From positions 1 through 11,774 of the forward strand of contig CAIWHI010000399.1 of assembly GCA_903912435.1 (NCBI GenBank): a stretch of 11,774 nt of DNA. The letters are read 5' to 3'. The first letter of the stretch is position 1. The number at the start of each line of letters is the position of its first letter. The position numbers were made by a program, and so were the translations under genes. Under the pieces are notes generated by a model. The model saw nothing but the letters and a program-made list of their open reading frames with translations. It ran no database searches and was not told the DNA's origin. Source of the DNA: an uncultured Bacteroidota bacterium (GTDB lineage Bacteria > Bacteroidota > Bacteroidia > Chitinophagales > Chitinophagaceae). Below, one piece after another: positions 7,224 through 11,774 of the stretch.

Positions 7224-9494
7224 ATGGCACAATTAATCAGGAAGGAAGATGCGCTTGAATACCATTCGAAAGGAAGACCTGGCAAAATAGAAGTAATTCC
7301 CACAAAGGAAACTAAAACCCAGCGCGATCTTGCGCTTGCCTATTCACCAGGGGTGGCCGAGCCGTGCATGGAGATTTATGCTAATCCCGAAGATGTTTAT
7401 AAATATACAGCGAAAGGCAATCTGGTGGCGGTTATCAGCAATGGCACCGCAGTATTGGGCCTTGGAGATATAGGCCCTTTGGCTTCAAAACCTGTAATGG
7501 AGGGCAAGGGTTTGCTTTTTAAAATTTATGCGGATATTGATGTATTTGATATAGAACTGGATACCCACAATATTGACGATTTTGTAAAGGTGGTTAAGGC
7601 ACTCGAACCTACTTTTGGTGGTATCAACCTTGAAGATATTAAGGCTCCGGAGTGCTTCGAGATTGAAAAAAGGTTAAAGGCAGAGTTGAGCATACCTATT
7701 ATGCACGACGACCAGCACGGCACAGCTATTATAAGTGGTGCTGCCCTACTCAATGCTATTGAGATTGTTGGCAAAAAACTGAGTGATGTAAAGATTGTGA
7801 TAAGTGGAGCCGGTGCGTCAGCAATTTCATGCTGCAAAATATACCTTGCCCTGGGTGCTAATGTACACAATATGTACATGTTTGATAGTAAGGGTCTAAT
7901 CACAAAAGACCGCACAGATCTGGATGAGCACAAGACCCAATTTGCACAGGATGCCCCTAATATGGATTTACATGATGCTATGATAGGTGCCGATGTATTT
8001 ATCGGTCTTTCTAAGGGTAATGTGGTGTCTCAGGATATGGTAAAAGGTATGGCTGCAAAACCTATCATCTTCGCATTAGCTAATCCTAATCCTGAAATTA
8101 CATATGACGATGCTTTAGCTGCACGCCCTGATGCTATTATGGCAACAGGAAGGAGCGATTACCCCAATCAGGTGAATAATGTTTTGGGCTTCCCATATAT
8201 ATTTAGAGGTGCATTGGATGTAAGGGCACGTGCTATTAATGAGGAAATGAAACTGGCAGCAGTAAAGGCATTGGCTGCGTTGGCCAAAGAGCCAGTACCT
8301 GATATTGTGAATGTGGCCTATAATAATGTTACCCTTCAGTATGGTCCCAATTATATCATACCTAAACCAATGGACCCCAGGTTATTGGTAAGTGTGAGTA
8401 CTGCAGTAGCCCGTGCAGCAATGGATAGCGGTGTAGCAAGGAAGCCAATTAATGACTGGAATGCATATGAGGCTGAGCTTTACCGTCGCCTGGGTAGTGA
8501 TGACCTGCTAATGAGGTATATCACCAATAAAGCGAAACAAAACCCTAAGAGGGTAGTATTTGCTGATTCTGAAAATATTAAAATTCTTAAGGCCGCACAG
8601 ATTGCCAAAGATGAAGGTATAGCTATACCAATACTCTTGGGTAATGAGCAGAAAATAAGGGCTATGATAGCTGAAAATATGCTTCACCTGCCTGATGTAG
8701 AAATAATTGACACCCTAAGTGATAATACAGAGAAAAAGAGGTCGGAATATGGCGATGACTTCTTTGCAAAACGCCAGCGTAAGGGTTATAACCTGTACGA
8801 AGCCAGGAAGGTGATGCGCGAGCGTAGTTATTACGGATGTATGATGGTGAAAAATGGTGAGGCTGATGCCATGATTTCTGGACTTACACGTAAGTACCCT
8901 GATACCATAAGGCCGGCTTTGGAGATTATTGGTATGGAAGATGGGGTAAAAAGGGTAGCGGGTATGTATATCATGCTCACCAAAAAAGGTCCATTGTTCT
9001 TTGCCGATACTACGCTTAATTTCAACCCTACGGTGGAAGAATTGATTGATATTACCCTATTAACAGCAAATGTAGTAGGTAATTTCAATATAAAACCCCG
9101 TATAGCAATGCTGTCATATTCTAATTTTGGAAGCAGTATGAGTGCTGAGGCAACTTTGGTTCGTGATGCTACAGCTAAAATAAAAGAAATGAGGCCCGAT
9201 CTCATTATTGATGGGGAGGTGCAGGTAGGTGTTGCCTTCAATAAAGAGCTATTGGCCGAAAATTATCCATTCAGCGACCTTGTAAACGAGTCGCCTAATG
9301 TACTGATTTTTCCAAATCTGGCAGCGGGTAATATCGCTTACCACTTGCTGCAGGAAGTAGGTGGGGCTGAGTCTGTAGGTCCAATTTTATTAGGATTGAA
9401 GAAACCGGTTTACGTATTACAACTAGGTAGCACAGTTAGGCAAATAGTAAATATTATTGCATTATCGGTGGTTGAAGCCCAGGTAAAAGGGTAA
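7224..9494 (+). CDS. maeB: Malic enzyme with C-terminal phosphotransacetylase-like domain (MaeB type, probably NADP-dependent)
   Basis: The 756-residue length matches the two-domain MaeB enzymes, which oxidatively decarboxylate malate to pyruvate, reducing NAD(P). The malic domain covers about residues 1-425. It contains LAYSPGVAEPC with catalytic Tyr40, EGKG with catalytic Lys95, the metal-binding segment LEDIKAPE with Glu137 and Asp138, and HDDQHGT with Asp162. The nucleotide-binding loop is SGAGASAIS (194-202), and LANPNPE is at 285-291. From about residue 437 a phosphotransacetylase-like domain follows (PKRVVFADSE; GEADAMISGLTR; IAMLSYSNFGSSM). In E. coli MaeB this second domain is thought to be regulatory, sensing acetyl-CoA, rather than an active Pta. 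Here the usual SYSTGTSGSG-type loop reads SYSNFGSSMS and the end reads VLQLGSTVRQIV, which agrees with a regulatory role. NADP preference is inferred from the class. It appears to be a single-gene unit with a terminator after it. Confidence 0.95.
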   Translation: MAQLIRKEDALEYHSKGRPGKIEVIPTKETKTQRDLALAYSPGVAEPCMEIYANPEDVYKYTAKGNLVAVISNGTAVLGLGDIGPLASKPVMEGKGLLFKIYADIDVFDIELDTHNIDDFVKVVKALEPTFGGINLEDIKAPECFEIEKRLKAELSIPIMHDDQHGTAIISGAALLNAIEIVGKKLSDVKIVISGAGASAISCCKIYLALGANVHNMYMFDSKGLITKDRTDLDEHKTQFAQDAPNMDLHDAMIGADVFIGLSKGNVVSQDMVKGMAAKPIIFALANPNPEITYDDALAARPDAIMATGRSDYPNQVNNVLGFPYIFRGALDVRARAINEEMKLAAVKALAALAKEPVPDIVNVAYNNVTLQYGPNYIIPKPMDPRLLVSVSTAVARAAMDSGVARKPINDWNAYEAELYRRLGSDDLLMRYITNKAKQNPKRVVFADSENIKILKAAQIAKDEGIAIPILLGNEQKIRAMIAENMLHLPDVEIIDTLSDNTEKKRSEYGDDFFAKRQRKGYNLYEARKVMRERSYYGCMMVKNGEADAMISGLTRKYPDTIRPALEIIGMEDGVKRVAGMYIMLTKKGPLFFADTTLNFNPTVEELIDITLLTANVVGNFNIKPRIAMLSYSNFGSSMSAEATLVRDATAKIKEMRPDLIIDGEVQVGVAFNKELLAENYPFSDLVNESPNVLIFPNLAAGNIAYHLLQEVGGAESVGPILLGLKKPVYVLQLGSTVRQIVNIIALSVVEAQVKG

Positions 9495-9520
9495 TTATTT
9501 TACCAACTCTTTATAAAAAA

Positions 9521-9590
9521 TGCCCTGTTTTTTGATAAAATTTCTGCCATTGTATAAGGTAGATTATCAAAAAGTAGGGCAATCTTTTTT
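9521..9590 (+). terminator. Rho-independent terminator after maeB
   Basis: Two 18-nt arms, TGCCCTGTTTTTTGATAA (9521-9538) and TTATCAAAAAGTAGGGCA (9564-9581), pair at 16 of 18 positions around a 25-nt loop. ATCTTTTTTTG follows. It starts 26 bp after the maeB stop. Confidence 0.8.
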
Positions 9591-9756
9591 TGATTCTAAA
9601 GGGATTATGGCCGCTTCTTTTTCAATTTGCTGTGATGGTTTCTCCTGTTGTTAAGAACAAGGAAGGTCTATATTATTAACTACTGATTGCATTAGTATCA
9701 ATAATTGTTTATTCTGAAATTTTACCTGCAAAATATGTTAGGGTAATACTCAAAAA

Positions 9757-9787
9757 TGTTTAATTTTAACGTTTAAAATTAACTTTG
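9757..9787 (+). promoter_or_regulatory. Candidate promoter with overlapping AT-rich palindrome upstream of the NHL/Ig gene
   Basis: TAACTTTG at 9780-9787 matches the TAnnTTTG -7 consensus of Bacteroidota exactly and lies 21 nt before the ATG at 9809. The upstream element is weaker: TTTA at 9759-9762, 17 nt before the -7 box, in place of TTTG. A perfect inverted repeat, TTAATTTTAA (9760-9769), CGT centre, TTAAAATTAA (9773-9782), fills the spacer and touches the -7 box. This is where an operator could block RNA polymerase. The palindrome is direct observation; its function as an operator is inference. Confidence 0.55.
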
Positions 9788-9808
9788 TCCAAACTTATCT
9801 AACTCTTT

Positions 9809-11774
9809 ATGGGAAAGAAATACTTACTTTACCTTGTTACAGTCATATTGCTATTTATTAATAGTATTACAGGATATTCCCAGAATATTTTTCTGCATGC
9901 AGGAAGTGCTGCCGGAGCCGGAGGTTATACAGGTGATGGTACTGGTCTTACATCCTACGAACTCTATGGTAATAGGGGTTTAGCTCAGGATAATACCGGA
10001 AATTTATATATTGCCGACTATTCGAATAATAGGATACGCAAGATAGTAGGAACTACGATTTCTACAATTGCAGGAACCGGAGTAGCCGGTTATCTGGGAG
10101 ATAATGGTGCAGCAACAGGAGCAAGGTTAAATGGGCCTAATGCAATTGTAGTAGATGGTGCAGGCAATGTATTTTTCAGCGAGTCGGGTAATAATGTAGT
10201 TCGTAAAATTAACGGCTCTACAGGTGTAATTACTACAGTTGCAGGTACAGGTACTGCCGGTGCAGGCACAGACGGTGTGGCTGCAACAATTTCTAACCTT
10301 AATAGGCCTGTAGGTGTTGCCGTTGACCGTCGGGGTAATTTGTATATTGCAGACCAGTATAATAATAAAATCAGGCGGGTTAATCCATCAGGCATTATAT
10401 CCACTTTCGCAGGTACAGGTACCGGAAGTTTTAGTGGTGATGGTGGCCCGGCCACATCTGCCACCATGCATTTTCCTATGTGGATAAGGTTTGATATGTG
10501 GGGCAATTTATTCTTTGAAGACAGGGAAAACAACAGGATACGTGAAATAAAATCATCAGGCATTGTAACTACTGTTGCTGGATTTGGTGGCGGTTACGGC
10601 TTTGCCGGTGATGGTGGGCCAGCTACTACTGCCCAATTTCAACGCACTGTGGGTGGCATAAAGTTTGATGGTGCAGGTAATTTGTATTTTGCTGACGGTG
10701 ATAACTACAACGTACGTAAAATTACTGCTGTAGCAGGTTTGATCAGCAATACGAATACTATTAATACTGTGGCAGGAACCCATACTGCTGGTTTTTCGGG
10801 TGATGGTGGCCCGGCACTTTCAGCTACTTTCAGGCAATTATCTGATATTGCATTAGATACGGCTGGAAACTATTATGTTAGTGATAGTGGGAATAACGTG
10901 ATACGTTATGTAGATATGAGGAATTTGAGACCTCACTTTGTAAATGGTTATAATCAGAATCTTACTGTATGTGAAAATTCGGTATTGAATAGTATTAATT
11001 CTTTACTCACCGTTTTTGATGGTGATGCTAGCCAAACATTGACATGGGGTATTTTTTCAGCACCCAATAATGGAACAGCTAATGCAATTTATTCTACTAC
11101 ATCTACCGGTGCAGCCATTACCCCAACTGGTCTTACCTATACGCCTAATACCAATTTTAGTGGTAATGACACCTTTGTAGTATGGGTAAATGACGGATTA
11201 TCTATGGATACTACCCGAATCTTTGTAAATGTCACCTCATTTTATGCCGGGTTGGTTACTCCCGACCTTGCAAATGTATGTGTTGGTAACACACTAGCTT
11301 TAACCCATGATACAGCAGGCGGGGCATGGACAAGTAGTAATACAGCCATTGCTACAGTTTCCGGTGCAGGAGTGGTTACCGGTGTTTCAGGTGGCAGGGC
11401 TACAATTTCCTATTCTATTACCAATAGCTGTGGCACTACAGCTGCTATGACCGAAGTGACTGTAGGAAATGCAATCTTATCAACTTTGGCTGGTACTGGC
11501 GTGCTTGGTTATACGGGTGATGGTGGCCCTGCCACGGCAGCAACTTTTAATAATACTCATGCTATTGCAATAGACCCATCAGGTGATATTTATATTAATG
11601 ATGATTTCAATGCAGCTATTAGAAAGATTACAACCTCCACAGGTATCATTACCACGGTAGCTGGTACTGGTACCCCAGGTTATTCAGGTGACGGTGTTGC
11701 TACTACCCATCAGTTAAACCAGCCTTTTGATATTGTAGTTGATGGATCGGGTAATTTATACATATCTGATTACA
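9809..11774 (+). CDS. Large exported NHL-repeat/Ig-like protein, N-terminal part (3' end outside window)
   Basis: The frame is open from the ATG at 9809 to the window end: 655 codons plus one base, with no stop. I checked this codon by codon. It starts with a signal peptide (MGKKYLLYLVTVILLFINSITGYS, cleavage near residue 24 or 25). Residues 28-370 hold six tandem NHL-type repeats of 50-65 residues, each with a pattern like AGTG, GDGGPAT, GNLYIAD, NNxIRKI, and so should form a six-bladed propeller. Residues about 371-474 look like a cadherin-like/Big_9 domain (LTYTPNTNFSGNDTFVVWVND). Residues about 475-553 look like a Big_2-type Ig domain (AWTSSNTAIATVSGAGVVTG). At residue 560 NHL repeats resume: one complete and a second cut by the window edge. 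Such proteins are usually cell-surface or secreted, and a T9SS sorting domain may follow downstream. The function is unknown; adhesion or binding is a guess. It has its own candidate promoter. Confidence 0.9.
   Translation, partial: MGKKYLLYLVTVILLFINSITGYSQNIFLHAGSAAGAGGYTGDGTGLTSYELYGNRGLAQDNTGNLYIADYSNNRIRKIVGTTISTIAGTGVAGYLGDNGAATGARLNGPNAIVVDGAGNVFFSESGNNVVRKINGSTGVITTVAGTGTAGAGTDGVAATISNLNRPVGVAVDRRGNLYIADQYNNKIRRVNPSGIISTFAGTGTGSFSGDGGPATSATMHFPMWIRFDMWGNLFFEDRENNRIREIKSSGIVTTVAGFGGGYGFAGDGGPATTAQFQRTVGGIKFDGAGNLYFADGDNYNVRKITAVAGLISNTNTINTVAGTHTAGFSGDGGPALSATFRQLSDIALDTAGNYYVSDSGNNVIRYVDMRNLRPHFVNGYNQNLTVCENSVLNSINSLLTVFDGDASQTLTWGIFSAPNNGTANAIYSTTSTGAAITPTGLTYTPNTNFSGNDTFVVWVNDGLSMDTTRIFVNVTSFYAGLVTPDLANVCVGNTLALTHDTAGGAWTSSNTAIATVSGAGVVTGVSGGRATISYSITNSCGTTAAMTEVTVGNAILSTLAGTGVLGYTGDGGPATAATFNNTHAIAIDPSGDIYINDDFNAAIRKITTSTGIITTVAGTGTPGYSGDGVATTHQLNQPFDIVVDGSGNLYISDY
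9890..10920 (+). repeat. Six tandem NHL-repeat coding units
   Basis: Units begin at about 9890 (first, degenerate), 10067, 10238, 10406, 10574 and 10769, with lengths of 59, 57, 56, 56, 65 and about 50 codons. The best conserved parts are GDGGPAT, a GN(L/V)(Y/F) strand and an NN-x-(I/V)-R segment. Unit five carries an insertion of about nine residues (ISNTNTINT). The divergence between units suggests old duplications rather than recent DNA-level expansion. Confidence 0.85.
11486..11774 (+). repeat. Second block of NHL-repeat coding units, cut by the window edge
   Basis: One complete unit of 57 codons starts at 11486 (LAGTGVLGYTGDGGPAT) and a second at 11657 (VAGTGTPGYSGDG) is truncated. They follow the two Ig-like domains and match the first block closely in motif spacing, which suggests a second propeller. 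Confidence 0.82.

Larger units (their letters stand above)
9495..9808. other. Intergenic region of 314 bp between maeB and the NHL/Ig protein gene
   Basis: It contains the maeB terminator (9521-9590) and, at its far end, an AT-rich palindrome with a promoter element (9760-9787). Between about 9591 and 9759 I see no open frame of useful length on either strand, no tRNA-like fold and no repeat. Confidence 0.6.

Noticed and set aside
7526..7933. Minus-strand open frame of 135 codons inside maeB
   Set aside because: It is antisense to highly conserved malic-enzyme motifs, and its translation shows no family features.
8831..9241. Minus-strand open frame of 136 codons inside maeB
   Set aside because: It is a shadow of the conserved phosphotransacetylase-like domain; Ser-rich and without motif.
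10090..10563. Minus-strand open frame of 157 codons inside the NHL repeats
   Set aside because: It mirrors the repetitive, low-complexity codons of the real plus-strand gene, is rich in Pro, Ala, Val and Leu, and has no motif or start signal.

Overview
The window comes from a member of the phylum Bacteroidota, most likely a chitinophaga-like or sphingobacteria-like lineage; the genus cannot be fixed from sequence alone. The evidence is a SusC/SusD outer-membrane pair, a type IX secretion (T9SS) C-terminal sorting domain, genes without Shine-Dalgarno sites, a TAnnTTTG-type promoter element, and AT-rich non-coding DNA. All proteins read cleanly. I see no RNA gene, insertion sequence, CRISPR array or sign of recent transfer.

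Layout. (1) 2-3362, plus strand: the C-terminal part of a SusC-like TonB-dependent transporter, a complete SusD-like lipoprotein, and a small lipoprotein with an Ig-like domain. They are separated by 24 and 37 bp and closed by a strong terminator at 3381-3411. This looks like the end of a nutrient-uptake operon, but no degradative enzyme lies within the window, so the substrate is unknown. (2) 3636-5135: a GH3-family acyl-adenylating enzyme. It converges on an MgtC/SapB-family membrane protein on the minus strand (5151-5786), with only 15 bp between the stops. (3) 5967-6971: a secreted protein with a T9SS type A sorting domain, ended by a terminator built on a 17-bp-arm palindrome. (4) 7224-9494: a malic enzyme fused to a phosphotransacetylase-like domain (MaeB type), also followed by a terminator. 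(5) 9809 to the window end: the first 655 codons of a large exported repeat protein. It has six NHL-type propeller repeats, two Ig-like domains, then a second NHL block that runs off the end. A TAnnTTTG promoter element overlapping an AT-rich palindrome lies just upstream of it.

Apart from the first operon the genes look like independent transcription units. They mix surface functions (nutrient uptake, T9SS cargo, the NHL/Ig protein) with central metabolism (malate to pyruvate). I do not see a convincing new multi-gene system. The most worthwhile leads are the NHL-Ig-NHL protein with its promoter palindrome, and the bacterial GH3 enzyme of unknown substrate.
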